Positions 1 through 8,119 of a stretch of 64,000 bases of DNA are shown here, piece after piece. This DNA comes from JAEUMG01 sp046349315. Its GTDB lineage: Bacteria; Pseudomonadota; Alphaproteobacteria; Rhizobiales; Aestuariivirgaceae. The position numbers and the translations under genes were made by a program. Position 1 is the first letter of the stretch. Every line of letters begins with the position of its first letter. The notes below the pieces were generated by a model. That model searched no databases. It was not told the DNA's origin and worked only from the letters and a program-made list of their open reading frames with translations. The DNA lies in NCBI GenBank assembly GCA_046349315.1, contig JAXMCQ010000018.1, forward strand, positions 1-64,000, written 5' to 3'.

Positions 1-1
1 A

Positions 2-439
2 TTGTTCGATCCGGCCAGGCGTAACAAGAAGCTCATTGGCCGCCGCAACAAACGCAAGCGCGTGCTACCGCCCCTTCAGATCGTCGATGTTGGCCCCAAT
101 CCGCTGGTTTCGATGTTTCTCGTGTTCCGCCCGCAGGAGCCGGCTCCCGCACCAGCTCTTGAGGAGAAAGCCGACGACGGCATGGTCGATGCAAGGCGCC
201 TGATCCGCCGCTTCCTCGCCCTCATGGATGCCGTGCAAGACATTCCCCGCCAGGCCATGCGGCTCGCACGCTGGCAGGCCAAACCCCTCGATCAACGCCG
301 GCCTGAGCGCTGGAGCCCCCTGCGCTCCGGCCGCCCACCCGGCTACCGAGAGCGGCCAAAGCATGAGGTCGAGGAGATCCTGAAAGAATGCGACTGGCTC
401 GCCCGCAATGTCATGCCGCCGCTCGACAACACGTCGTAA
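2..439 (+). CDS. Hypothetical protein, 3' part (paralogue of the frameshifted gene at 33.3-34.1 kb)
   Basis: The reading frame is open from the window edge, so the true start is probably upstream. The visible part is about 145 residues. It has a basic N-terminal stretch rich in Arg and Lys, a Pro/Ala-rich linker, and a C-terminal region (DDGMVDARRLIRRF to ECDWLAR) that matches, residue by residue over about 90 positions, the C-terminal half of the minus-strand gene at 33317-34064. I do not recognise a domain or function. No transmembrane segment is visible in this part. The homology to the second copy continues past the stop codon into the 3' flank, so the pair is a segmental duplication rather than only a protein family. 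Function unknown. Confidence 0.6.
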   Translation: MFDPARRNKKLIGRRNKRKRVLPPLQIVDVGPNPLVSMFLVFRPQEPAPAPALEEKADDGMVDARRLIRRFLALMDAVQDIPRQAMRLARWQAKPLDQRRPERWSPLRSGRPPGYRERPKHEVEEILKECDWLARNVMPPLDNTS

Positions 440-471
440 GGAGAGTTCCTCCGTATACGGACTTATTGACG

Positions 472-553
472 CGCCACTCGTCCTTCGAGGCAGCGCTTTG
501 CGCTGCGCATCATTACCCTCTTTACCCCTCTCCCACGAGGGGAGAAGGAAAAG
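472..553. repeat. Intergenic palindromic repeats
   Basis: A perfect hairpin GCAGCGC-TTT-GCGCTGC lies at 490-506. It is followed by a CCCCTC/GAGGGG palindrome at 525-542. The first part (TCCTTCGAGGCAGCGC) recurs on the other strand near 33.26-33.29 kb, downstream of the paralogous gene. This is typical of the short mobile palindromic units spread through intergenic DNA of rhizobia. Confidence 0.55.
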
Positions 554-654
554 GAGATGCCAGCTTTCGCAGGCGTGACGGTTCGTGTACGGATTAAAGT
601 CACCGATACTCTGTCTTGGGCCATTCGAACCGAGCCTTGAAGGAGCAACCCGGC

Positions 655-1362
655 ATGTCAGATTTCAATATCGGCTTTGTGATTTTTCCCGGCATCACCC
701 AGCTCGACTTCACCGGCCCGTTTGAAGTCCTGAGCCGGCTTTCGACGCCGCCCTCGATTTCCGTGCCGAGCCGCTTTGCAAATGCCAAAACGCATGTCGT
801 CGCAAAGTCCATGGCACCGGTGGTGAGCGATCGCGGCCTCGGCTTCATGCCGACATGCACGTTTGAAAACTGCCCGCCACTCGATCTGATTTGTGTGACC
901 GGCGGGGCCGGCGTGGTCGAAGCGCTCGTCGATGCCGAAACGATTGACTTCATCCGCCGTGAGGGCGGCCGCGCACAATATGTAACCTCGGTCTGTGTCG
1001 GAGCCTTCCTCCTTGGTGCCGCCGGCTTGCTCAAGGGTCGCCGCGCCGCGACGCATTGGGCCTATGTCGACTTGCTGCCATTGGTGGGCGCCCAGCACGA
1101 GAAGGGGCGCATCGTGCGCGACGGCAATGTCTTCACTTCGGGCGGCGTCACGTCGGGAATTGATTTTGCCTTCCGCATCATTGCGGAGATCGCCGGACCC
1201 GATGTCGCAAAGGCGATCCAGCTCGGCATCGAATATGATCCGGCACCGCCCTTCGATGCCGGACACCCCGACAAGTCGTCCGAGGCGGCAGTGGCGCTGA
1301 TGGTTCAGCGCAATGCCGGCGCGCATGCGGCGATGGCGCAACGGCTAAGGACGCCCGCCTAG
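655..1362 (+). CDS. DJ-1/PfpI family protein (isonitrile-hydratase-like)
   Basis: A 235-residue class I glutamine-amidotransferase-like protein of the DJ-1/PfpI superfamily. The N-terminal FPGITQLDFTGPFEVL segment is typical of the isonitrile hydratase/AraC-N-domain subgroup. The nucleophile elbow VCVGAFLLG puts the reactive cysteine at about residue 114. There is no C-terminal AraC DNA-binding domain, so it is a stand-alone enzyme-like protein. I chose the ATG at 655 because AAGGAG lies about 10 bases upstream; an ATG at 616 in the same frame would add a poor N-terminus. The substrate cannot be deduced; hydration of isocyanides is the characterised activity of the nearest subgroup. It is followed 74 bases later by a VOC protein on the same strand. 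Confidence 0.85.
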   Translation: MSDFNIGFVIFPGITQLDFTGPFEVLSRLSTPPSISVPSRFANAKTHVVAKSMAPVVSDRGLGFMPTCTFENCPPLDLICVTGGAGVVEALVDAETIDFIRREGGRAQYVTSVCVGAFLLGAAGLLKGRRAATHWAYVDLLPLVGAQHEKGRIVRDGNVFTSGGVTSGIDFAFRIIAEIAGPDVAKAIQLGIEYDPAPPFDAGHPDKSSEAAVALMVQRNAGAHAAMAQRLRTPA

Positions 1363-1436
1363 CCGGCCAGGAACACCTCGCGACGCAACCGCGTTGGAGA
1401 TGTCTGATGGACCCTGAGCGAAGAGGACGATACACG

Positions 1437-1913
1437 ATGGATGCCAAGAACAAGATTTGCATTTGGTACGACAAGGATGCCGAGGAAGCCGCCCGCTTCT
1501 ACGCAAAGACGTTCCCCGACAGCGCGGTTAAGGCTGTCTACAAGGCGCCGACCGATTATCCCTCCGGCAAGGCCGGCGATGTGCTGACCGTCGAATTCAC
1601 CGTCTGCGGCATTCCTTGCATTGGTCTCAATGGCGGTCCGCAGTTCAAGCACAGTGAAGCCTTCTCCTTTCAGATCGCCACCGACGATCAAGCCGAGACC
1701 GATCGCTACTGGAACGCGATTGTCGGCAATGACGGGCAGGAAAGTGTGTGCGGCTGGTGCAAGGACAAATGGGGTATTTCCTGGCAGATCACGCCGCGCG
1801 TGCTGACCGAAGCCATGGCAAAGGGCGGCGAGGAAGCAAAGCGCGCCTTTACCGCCATGATGGACATGAAGAAAATCGATGTGGCGAAGATCGAGGCGGC
1901 GCGCCGCGGCTAG
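1437..1913 (+). CDS. VOC family protein (PhnB-like)
   Basis: A 158-residue protein of the vicinal-oxygen-chelate fold, PhnB/3-demethylubiquinone-methyltransferase-like group. Diagnostic pieces are the AARFYAKTFPDS segment after the first strand, GIPCIGLNGGPQFKHSEAFSFQI in the middle (read as consecutive short motifs), and the C-terminal CGWCKDKWGISWQI. Members of this group usually lack the full metal triad and have no defined reaction. The start at 1437 is preferred over 1407 because the shorter protein matches the family's usual N-terminus (KNKICIWYDKDAEEAA) and a purine-rich GAAGAGGACG precedes it. It overlaps the stop codon of the convergent methyltransferase gene by 4 bases. Confidence 0.85.
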   Translation: MDAKNKICIWYDKDAEEAARFYAKTFPDSAVKAVYKAPTDYPSGKAGDVLTVEFTVCGIPCIGLNGGPQFKHSEAFSFQIATDDQAETDRYWNAIVGNDGQESVCGWCKDKWGISWQITPRVLTEAMAKGGEEAKRAFTAMMDMKKIDVAKIEAARRG

Positions 1914-2638
1914 CCCGAGACCACCAGGCGATACCCCGCATCATACTCGTCGCGATTGAGCAAATCTGCGTAGCGGCGCTGCCACGCGCCGCTAGCGAGA
2001 TCCTGCTTCAGGCTTTCAAATTCGGTCTCGGCCTTGCCGATGGCCCAGAAGGACGAGCTGCCCGACCGGATGAAGGGATCGAGATAGGCCTGTGGCCGTC
2101 TCCAGTACGCATAGAGAAATCCATCGCTGCAATCATGCGGCACCAGCACCGGCGTGATCTCGACCGGACCCATCCATTTTTCATAATCGGAGAGTTTCGG
2201 CATGATCGCCTCGTCCAATGCCGCAAGTTCCGGAAGATAATCGGTGAGCCACGGCCGATGTGCCGGATCGAAGGTAAGAAGCACGATTGGCCCGCGCGTG
2301 ACGCGCCTTATCTCGCGCAAGCCGGCGGCTTTGTCGGGCCAATGATGGATGGTGAGGATCGCCATCGAAGCGTCGAAGCTCCTATCCTCGAAGGGCAGGT
2401 CTTCGGCGCTGGCCTGGATCGCTTTGGCCGCCGAGGGCTTGCGCTTGGCGATCATCTCAGCCGAGGGCTCGACGGCGGTCACCACGCGATCGGCCGGCTC
2501 ATAGGAGCCGCTGCCCGCGCCGACATTGAGGACGGTTTGCGCCGGGCCGAGTGCGCTGGTGATGATCTTCGCGATCCGGGGATCCGGCTTGCGCAGCTCC
2601 GCGTAATTGATGCCGATACTATCATACTTGGCACTCAT
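1910..2638 (-). CDS. Class I SAM-dependent methyltransferase
   Basis: A 242-residue soluble protein with the Rossmann-type SAM-binding motif I VLNVGAGSGSYEPAD (residues about 39-53), an acidic motif at the end of strand 2 (TAVEPSAEMI) and the post-motif ASAEDLPFEDRSFDAS followed by HHWPDK. This fits the methyltransferase type 11 (UbiE/COQ5-like) family. The substrate cannot be inferred. Its ATG begins one base after the TGA of the upstream TetR gene, so the two are almost certainly co-transcribed and translationally coupled. A repressor and a small methyltransferase in one unit, opposite an MBL hydrolase, suggests a small-molecule response or detoxification unit, which is inference. Confidence 0.85.
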   Translation of the reverse strand: MSAKYDSIGINYAELRKPDPRIAKIITSALGPAQTVLNVGAGSGSYEPADRVVTAVEPSAEMIAKRKPSAAKAIQASAEDLPFEDRSFDASMAILTIHHWPDKAAGLREIRRVTRGPIVLLTFDPAHRPWLTDYLPELAALDEAIMPKLSDYEKWMGPVEITPVLVPHDCSDGFLYAYWRRPQAYLDPFIRSGSSSFWAIGKAETEFESLKQDLASGAWQRRYADLLNRDEYDAGYRLVVSG

Positions 2639-2639
2639 G

Positions 2640-3203
2640 TCAGGCCTTTTCGATCGCTTGCGCCATCATCTCCGCGGCTGCCGGGGTTTTAACGTGGCCA
2701 GACAATGCGCGCCAGGTATAGAAGCTCAAGGCCAGATCGAGCATGGCCTGCTGGCGCGGATCGAGCGCGTTGCCCAGTACCTCGCGATAGGACTGCAGGA
2801 TCGGACCGGCGCGCAGCGTCTGCACCTCGCGGGTGAGGGGATGATATTCCGCGTCGCGAAGCACGCTAGCCGTCAATTCTTGATTGCGCTCATACCAATC
2901 ATAGATCGCAGTCAGGCCGGTTCGCAGTCTTTCGCCGCGCTCCGCGATGGCCCGCCAGGCTTCCGAATCCGGCAACGGGTCGCGTTCAAAGACATGGCCC
3001 GAACAGGCGAGGAAAAGGCTGCGCTCGTCCGGAAAATGCGCATAAAGCGTGTGCCGCTGCACGCCGGCGCGCTCGGCGATCATGCTGAGCGTGGTTTGCG
3101 CCGGCCCGACCGTGCCGTGAAGCGCGACCGCCGCCTCGACGATGCGCTGGCGTGTCTCGGCCTGCTGCGCGGCGCGCTTCTTGAGGGTGTAGCTTCGGGT
3201 CAT
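2640..3203 (-). CDS. TetR/AcrR family transcriptional regulator
   Basis: A 187-residue regulator. The N-terminal helix-turn-helix (TTLSMIAERAGVQRHTLYAHF, residues about 35-55) is the classic TetR pattern, ending in the YxHF motif. The C-terminal ligand-binding domain is divergent as usual. I start it at 3203 (MTRSYTL), because a start at 3278 would add an unrelated N-terminus and read through the palindrome at 3247-3290. It is divergent from the MBL-fold hydrolase gene and one base upstream of a methyltransferase gene. The intergenic region holds a perfect 10-base inverted repeat, a likely operator, so the protein probably represses itself and the hydrolase. Confidence 0.9.
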   Translation of the reverse strand: MTRSYTLKKRAAQQAETRQRIVEAAVALHGTVGPAQTTLSMIAERAGVQRHTLYAHFPDERSLFLACSGHVFERDPLPDSEAWRAIAERGERLRTGLTAIYDWYERNQELTASVLRDAEYHPLTREVQTLRAGPILQSYREVLGNALDPRQQAMLDLALSFYTWRALSGHVKTPAAAEMMAQAIEKA

Positions 3204-3246
3204 TCCATATTCACTGCACGATGATGTGCAATCATTATTGACAGTC

Positions 3247-3290
3247 TCGCTAAATTCCACTACACACAAGCGTATCATGAAATTTAGCGA
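3247..3290. promoter_or_regulatory. Candidate TetR operator between divergent genes
   Basis: TCGCTAAATT at 3247-3256 is repeated in inverted orientation as AATTTAGCGA at 3281-3290, a perfect 10-base inverted repeat with a 24-base spacer. A second smaller palindrome, TGCAC-N6-GTGCA, is at 3215-3230. Both lie in the 111-base gap between the TetR gene and the MBL hydrolase gene, the usual place for a TetR operator. The long spacer could mean two separate half-operators or dimer-of-dimers binding. Binding itself is inference. Confidence 0.5.
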
Positions 3291-3314
3291 CCCCCAAGCC
3301 CAGGAGCAACTTTA

Positions 3315-4064
3315 ATGGAGACCAGGATCAACGAGATTGCCGACGGCATCTACCGGATATCGACGCATGTGCCGGACATTGCCCCGCCTGCGGGACTGAC
3401 TTTCAACCAGTTCCTGATCCTCGCCGATGAGCCGATGATGTTTCACACCGGCCTGCGCAAGATGTTCACGCTCAATCGCGATGCGCTCACCCGCATCATG
3501 CCGCCGGAGCGCCTGCGCTGGATCGCCTTCGGCCACTTCGAATCCGATGAATGCGGTGCCATGAACGAGTGGCTCGCCATCTCGCCCCAGGCGATGCCGG
3601 CGCATGGTCAGACCGGCTGCTATGTCTCGCTCAATGATTTCGCCGATCGCGCCCCGCGCGTCCTGAAGGACGGCGAGGTGATCGACCTTGGCGGCAAGCG
3701 CGTTCGCTTCATCGATACGCCGCACACCCCGCATGGCTGGGACGCCGGCGTTCTCTATGAGGAGACGACGAGCACATTGATGTGCGGCGACCTTTTCACC
3801 CAGCTCGGTGACGAGTGCGCGCTCACGCACTGCGACATCGTCGGCCCGGCGATCGCTGCTGAAGACATTTTCAATTACTCGAGCCTCAACCCGGCGATGG
3901 GCTCGACGATCCGCAATCTTGCAGCACTCAATCCGCGCACGCTCGCACTCATGCACGGCCCGTCATTCTCAGGCGATGGCGCCGCCGCGCTCCATGGCCT
4001 CGCCGATGAATATGACCGGCGCGTCTCGGGCGCCATGCGCTCCGCTATGGCCAAGGCCGCTTGA
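3315..4064 (+). CDS. MBL-fold metallo-hydrolase, flavodiiron-like subgroup
   Basis: A 249-residue metallo-beta-lactamase-fold protein. The metal motif is H-F-E-S-D-E starting at His74, i.e. the HxExD version found in flavodiiron proteins (ROO/FDP) rather than the HxHxDH of classical hydrolases. The other ligands are visible as TPHTPHGWD (about residue 138), MCGDLFTQLGD (about 157) and LMHGP (about 214). No flavodoxin domain follows, so it is a stand-alone version of the FDP lactamase-like domain. A ribosome site AGGAG precedes the ATG. It is transcribed away from the TetR gene and probably controlled by it. An oxidoreductase-type di-iron role or a hydrolase role are both possible. Confidence 0.8.
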   Translation: METRINEIADGIYRISTHVPDIAPPAGLTFNQFLILADEPMMFHTGLRKMFTLNRDALTRIMPPERLRWIAFGHFESDECGAMNEWLAISPQAMPAHGQTGCYVSLNDFADRAPRVLKDGEVIDLGGKRVRFIDTPHTPHGWDAGVLYEETTSTLMCGDLFTQLGDECALTHCDIVGPAIAAEDIFNYSSLNPAMGSTIRNLAALNPRTLALMHGPSFSGDGAAALHGLADEYDRRVSGAMRSAMAKAA

Positions 4065-4101
4065 GGATGCCCGGTCGGTGGGCTGCAATAGGGCAGAGGG
4101 G

Positions 4102-4135
4102 GGCCTAGGACGGCGGCTTGCGACCGTCCTAGGCC
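4102..4135. terminator. Strong hairpin downstream of the MBL gene
   Basis: A perfect 12-base stem, GGCCTAGGACGG at 4102-4113 with CCGTCCTAGGCC at 4124-4135, with a 10-base loop. It lies 38 bases after the stop of the MBL hydrolase gene. There is no clear T-run, so it may be a transcript-stabilising hairpin or a palindromic repeat rather than a true intrinsic terminator. Confidence 0.45.
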
Positions 4136-4258
4136 TACCGCGGCAGTAAGCGGGAAAGGCCGCGGGTTCAGATGTGCACTACCGTGAGCAAGACGTAAGC
4201 TCGCCGCGAAATCCGTCGCAGGTTATTGCCATGGCCGAAGGCGCGGTGAGGGCCGCTG

Positions 4259-5417
4259 CTATGGCAAGTCGATCCCGCGTGCCTTGGCCCAGCGCTCCAG
4301 GAGCGTTCGCTCCTCGGCAAGCGGCGCACGGTTGGCGAATCCGCGAATCTGGATCGCCCGGTGCTGACGGTCGAGTTCGATCGTCAAACGCCGGTCCATA
4401 TGGCCTGCAACGCGACAGCGTAGCGACCAGATCGAGGCGTGGCCGGCTATGCACTTCTGCGCGTAGCTCGCGACGCAGTGGCGCATGGCGCGCGTCTCAG
4501 CCACGAGATCGGCCGCCGTGCGCAATTGGACAACCAGGTATTCGCGCTTGCAGCGATCCTTCGTCGCCGGACTCCACGACCAATCTGCGATCGGGGCGCC
4601 CTTCCAACTGATGTCCCCAGGCGGCTCCTGTGCCAGGACTCGCCCACGACCCCGCGCCAAGTTTCCGCCCCGAGCGACCCCGATGCGATGGATCGCTTCG
4701 AGATCGCGATGCCACTCGCGCATCTGCCGCCCCAGCGAGGCGAGCGTACGGCCCTTGAGGGCAAAATCGCGATCGCGCCCCCGGCAATCCGCAAGGTAGT
4801 CGCCAAGATCGTTCATGTCCTCGACCGACGTCGGATGTGCGCAGAAGAAGCGAGCCACCTCGCGCCAGAAGCCGAGTTCGCCACGCGGCGTCCGCACGAT
4901 CCTCGAACGCGCGATCCGCAGCGCCGTTGCGGAACCGTTCGAATAGGAACGGGCAATTGCCTGCCAGATCGCTGCATCGAAGCCGAGGCGCGACGGCGGA
5001 TTGAGGAATGCGTGTACCTCCTTGCGCGAAAGCCACGCGCCGGCTCCCGCATTGTAGAGCGAACCGCCGCCGGCCACCACGATGTACCAACGCTTGCGCA
5101 ATGTGATCTCGTCGGCATCGAGGCCGCCGCAATCCATCCAGATCTGTTCCAAGGTGCTCGCCAACAGTGTAGCGCGCGAACAGATGGCGAGCCGCAGCGA
5201 GACGCAGACGCGCGGGGTCGCGCGTCTTCATCTGCGGCCGCCAAGCCCGGCCGTCACGCAAGACAAGGGTCTCGAAGCCACGCTGGGCCTCGTCGATCGC
5301 TATGTGAAAGTTGGGTGCCGGGCGCGCAAGCTGCGACACGCGCCGCAGCGAGGCCTCATAGGCTTCAACCCGCGTGCGCGCGGCCTCCTGCCGGCGGCGT
5401 ATCAAGGAACGTGCCAT
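4259..5417 (-). pseudogene. PcfJ-like protein gene with a frameshift
   Basis: Two minus-strand frames together encode one PcfJ-domain protein of about 385 residues. The N-terminal part reads from 5417 (MARSLIRRRQEAART) to about 5165 (ARHLFARYTV). The rest reads from about 5164 (STLEQIWMDCGGLDADE) to 4259. The C-terminal half carries the PcfJ signature MRHCVASYAQKCIAGHASIWSLR in pieces, then RGFANRAPLAEE and ERWAKARGIDLP. The frame changes by +1 around 5160-5170, so one extra base or two lost bases separate the halves. Sequence on both sides is well preserved, so this is either a very recent mutation or a consensus error. PcfJ proteins are of uncertain function and frequent on accessory DNA. 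No partner gene is adjacent. Confidence 0.7.
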
Positions 5418-5966
5418 TGTCGTTCAACCAAAATGGGTGACCGTCAGCCGGTCGCTCTGCGAGCGTCGGCACGGAAAGTGTCGATCGCGGCAATAGTCTC
5501 ACGGCTGGTCTCCTCTTCGGTTGAACGTCTCGGGGTTGAATGGGGCGGTGCACGTACATCAGAACACCGATCGGTGCAAGTATTAAGTACTTGGCCTTCG
5601 GTCGCGTGGGAATCCCAGCTAGCGAGTGGCTGGGCGTCGGCTAACTTGGCCGCCTAAGGCTCACAGGAACAAATAGGCCCCGAGCAATGTCAAACTGAAA
5701 ATCCACGGACACGCCTGTTCGGCCACGAATACCACGGACTCCAACATACGCACCTCCCACATAACGTTTGAATATTGCGCTCATCGGCGTCCCTAATGCG
5801 TGACTGCCGGCATGGTTCCCCGCGATGCGATGATCCGTTCACCCTTTCTTGAGCATAGGAAGAACCAAGCCTGCGCCTTGGGCGTCGTGCGGGTGGATTC
5901 GCGCAAGCCTTAGGGCCGCCTTAACGCGCGAGGCCCTTCAATTGCCGGGACAGAGGAAGTCTCATC
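5418..5966. other. Gene-poor gap of 549 bases
   Basis: No open frame here has convincing protein features. The notable content is a pair of abutting palindromes at 5565-5593, listed separately. The last 20 bases hold the ribosome-binding site AGAGGAAG of the amidohydrolase gene starting at 5967. The gap separates two divergently transcribed units, so promoters for both should lie here, but I cannot assign clear -35/-10 boxes. Confidence 0.5.
5565..5593. promoter_or_regulatory. Two abutting palindromes, operator candidate
   Basis: CACCGATCGGTG at 5565-5576 is a perfect 12-base palindrome. Immediately after it, CAAGTA at 5577-5582 pairs with TACTTG at 5588-5593 across 5 bases. Two different dyads side by side, about 150 bases upstream of the PcfJ-like gene and 375 bases upstream of the amidohydrolase gene, suggest a protein-binding region. 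No regulator gene is next to it. Confidence 0.35.
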
Positions 5967-7007
5967 ATGAAAAAGAGCCTGATCGGTCTCGTCGCCGCGT
6001 CCGTCATCGCGATGTCAGCCGCAAGTGCCGATGCCTGCACGCGCTTCGTCTACCAAACCGGCACCGACAGTTTCATCGTCGGCCGTTCCATGGACTGGAT
6101 GGAGGATCCGGGCAGCGATCTCTATTCCTTCCCGCGTGGCATGGCGCGCAATGGCGGCGTCGGCGAAGGTTCGATCACGTGGACGGCGAAATACGGTTCC
6201 GTCATCACCACGCTTTATGGTGTCGCGACCGTCGAAGGCATGAATGATGCGGGCCTCGTCGCCAACACGCTCTATCTGGCCGAGTCCGATTACGGTGACG
6301 CCAAGGCTTCCGGCAAGCCGCTGATCTCGGTCGGCGCCTGGACGCAATACGTCCTCGACAATTATGCAACCGTCGCCGAGGCGGTCGAGGCCTTGAACCA
6401 GGGGCCTTTCGCGATCGTCGCGCCCACTTTGCCGAACGGCAGCAAGGCCACAGGCCATCTCGCCCTTGCCGATGCCTCGGGCGACAGCGCCATCTTCGAA
6501 TATATCGGCGGGCGCCTGGTCATCCACCACGGCAAGCAATATACCGTCATGACCAATTCGCCGAGCTTCGACCAGCAGCTTGCCATCGACACATACTGGC
6601 AGGGCATCAATGGCTTGAGCTTCCTTCCCGGCACCATCACATCGCCGGATCGCTTCGTGCGTATGAGCTGGGCGCTCAATGCCGTGCCGAAACAGAAGGA
6701 TGAAGCGATGGCCGTCGCCACCGCCTTTTCATTGATCCGCGCCGTCTCTGTGCCCTTGGGTCTTGCCGATCCCGACAAGCCGAACATCGCCTCGACCATC
6801 TGGCGGTCGATCTCCGATATCGGCGCCAAGCGCTACTACTTCGAATCATCCTATAGCCCGACGATCTTCTGGGTCGATATCGACAAGCTCAATCTGGCGG
6901 AAGGCGCCAAGCCGGCGAAGCTCGATCTGAAAGGTCATCCGATCCTCGCCGGCGAAGTCTCGGCGAGATTTGCCCCGGCCGAGCCCTTCAAGTTCCTGGC
7001 ACCGTGA
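5967..7007 (+). CDS. Linear amide C-N hydrolase, choloylglycine hydrolase (Ntn) family
   Basis: A 346-residue exported Ntn hydrolase. A Sec signal peptide (MKKSLIGLVAASVIAMSAAS) ends in ADA just before Cys24, which becomes the N-terminal nucleophile of the mature enzyme (CTRFVY). Next comes GRSMDWMED, matching the substrate-site Arg and Asp of the family, then a conserved GMNDAGLVANTLYL segment. Characterised relatives cleave amide bonds in conjugated bile acids, penicillin V or N-acyl-homoserine lactones; the substrate here is not evident. It is followed after 39 bases by a solute-binding-domain gene and a cupin gene on the same strand, so the three probably form an operon handling an amide or amino-acid compound (inference). 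Confidence 0.9.
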   Translation: MKKSLIGLVAASVIAMSAASADACTRFVYQTGTDSFIVGRSMDWMEDPGSDLYSFPRGMARNGGVGEGSITWTAKYGSVITTLYGVATVEGMNDAGLVANTLYLAESDYGDAKASGKPLISVGAWTQYVLDNYATVAEAVEALNQGPFAIVAPTLPNGSKATGHLALADASGDSAIFEYIGGRLVIHHGKQYTVMTNSPSFDQQLAIDTYWQGINGLSFLPGTITSPDRFVRMSWALNAVPKQKDEAMAVATAFSLIRAVSVPLGLADPDKPNIASTIWRSISDIGAKRYYFESSYSPTIFWVDIDKLNLAEGAKPAKLDLKGHPILAGEVSARFAPAEPFKFLAP

Positions 7008-7046
7008 GCCTTGAGGGCGGCAGTCTCGCCGCCCTATCTTCCTGCC

Positions 7047-7757
7047 ATGACACTTGCGACGATCACGCCGGGCGTTCTCCGTGTCGGCTCGGCCATCCCC
7101 GATCCGCCGTTCGAATTGCTGCGCGACGGCGCCCCGGCCGGCCTCGACATCGAATGGATGAAGGCGATCTGCGGCGAACTCGGACTCGTCTGGCAATCAT
7201 GTCGCTATGCCGGTGCTGACTTCGAAGGGATTTATGATGCGCTCGACGATGGCGCCTGGGACTGCGTCGCCTCCGGCGCGACGGTCACACCGGCGCGCGA
7301 GGTGAAAGCCGATTTCTGCACGCCCTATCTCGTCTCGGGCCAGAGTCTCGTCTGCAACATTGAACGCACGCCGGAGATCCACTCGGTCCACGATCTGAAG
7401 GGCAGGGTGATCGCCGTTCAACGCGGCAATACATCCCAGCCGGTGGTCGAGCGCCTTAAGGCACAAGGCGCCGTCGCCGATGTCAGGCTCTATCCCTATG
7501 ACGGCATTGTCGCGATGCTCGACGATCTCGAGGCGGGAAAGATTGCTGCCATCATGAAACTTGCGCCGGTCATGCATTGGCTGACACGGGATCGGCCGCA
7601 TCTGCGCGTCGTCCAGGAGGGCATCACCGTCGAAAAGATTGCCGTTTCGGTACGCCGCGGCGATGGGGCCTTGCGCCAGGCCATCGAGCGCGCGCAGCAA
7701 AGTCTTGTGGCCAAGGGAACGCTCGCCCGCCTCGTCAAAACTTGGGTGGAGTCATGA
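7047..7757 (+). CDS. Periplasmic-binding-protein-like domain protein without signal peptide
   Basis: A 236-residue protein with the fold of family 3 amino-acid-binding proteins (SBP_bac_3): an N-terminal GVLRVGSAIPDPPFE strand, DIEWMKAICGELG, CVASGATVTPAREVKADF with the conserved substrate-binding TPxR pattern, and DLKGRVIAVQRGNT at the hinge. Neither the start I chose (7047) nor the in-frame start at 7011 gives a signal peptide, so it may act in the cytoplasm or be exported in an unseen way. No permease or ATPase genes are adjacent. Its stop overlaps the start of the cupin gene (ATGA), showing tight coupling. Confidence 0.8.
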   Translation: MTLATITPGVLRVGSAIPDPPFELLRDGAPAGLDIEWMKAICGELGLVWQSCRYAGADFEGIYDALDDGAWDCVASGATVTPAREVKADFCTPYLVSGQSLVCNIERTPEIHSVHDLKGRVIAVQRGNTSQPVVERLKAQGAVADVRLYPYDGIVAMLDDLEAGKIAAIMKLAPVMHWLTRDRPHLRVVQEGITVEKIAVSVRRGDGALRQAIERAQQSLVAKGTLARLVKTWVES

Positions 7758-8080
7758 CACGCTGCGTCCGCTTGTTTACCGGCCTCGATCAACGCTCTCA
7801 TGTCGAAGAGAGGAGCCTGCCGCTCGGCGCGCTCGAAAAGGCGAAAGTCATTCATTTCGAACAAAGCCAACCGCATGCCTCGTTCGATTGGCATACGGCG
7901 CCGTGCCGGCAGTATGTCGTGACCCTGACCGGCACACTGGAGTTCACGACGCGCGACGGCGAGACATTCAACCTCGCACCCGGCGACGTGCTCCTTGCCG
8001 AGGACACCACTGGCTCGGGCCATCGCTGGCGCCTCCTCGATGAGGCCCCGTGGCTCAGGCTTTATGTGGAATTGGAGTAG
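7754..8080 (+). CDS. Small cupin-domain protein
   Basis: A 108-residue single cupin. The two cupin motifs appear as DWHTAPCRQYVVTLTG with the later GETFNLAPGDVLLAEDTTGSGHRW, giving one canonical His in each motif; the other metal ligands are partly replaced, so metal binding is uncertain. The ATG overlaps the TGA of the preceding binding-protein gene by the ATGA arrangement, so it is translated in step with it. Homologous small cupins often act on, or sense, small polar metabolites, but the substrate here is unknown. Confidence 0.85.
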   Translation: MTRCVRLFTGLDQRSHVEERSLPLGALEKAKVIHFEQSQPHASFDWHTAPCRQYVVTLTGTLEFTTRDGETFNLAPGDVLLAEDTTGSGHRWRLLDEAPWLRLYVELE

Positions 8081-8119
8081 GCCGACCTTGTCCTCTCCCG
8101 CCTGCGGGCGAAGACCTAA

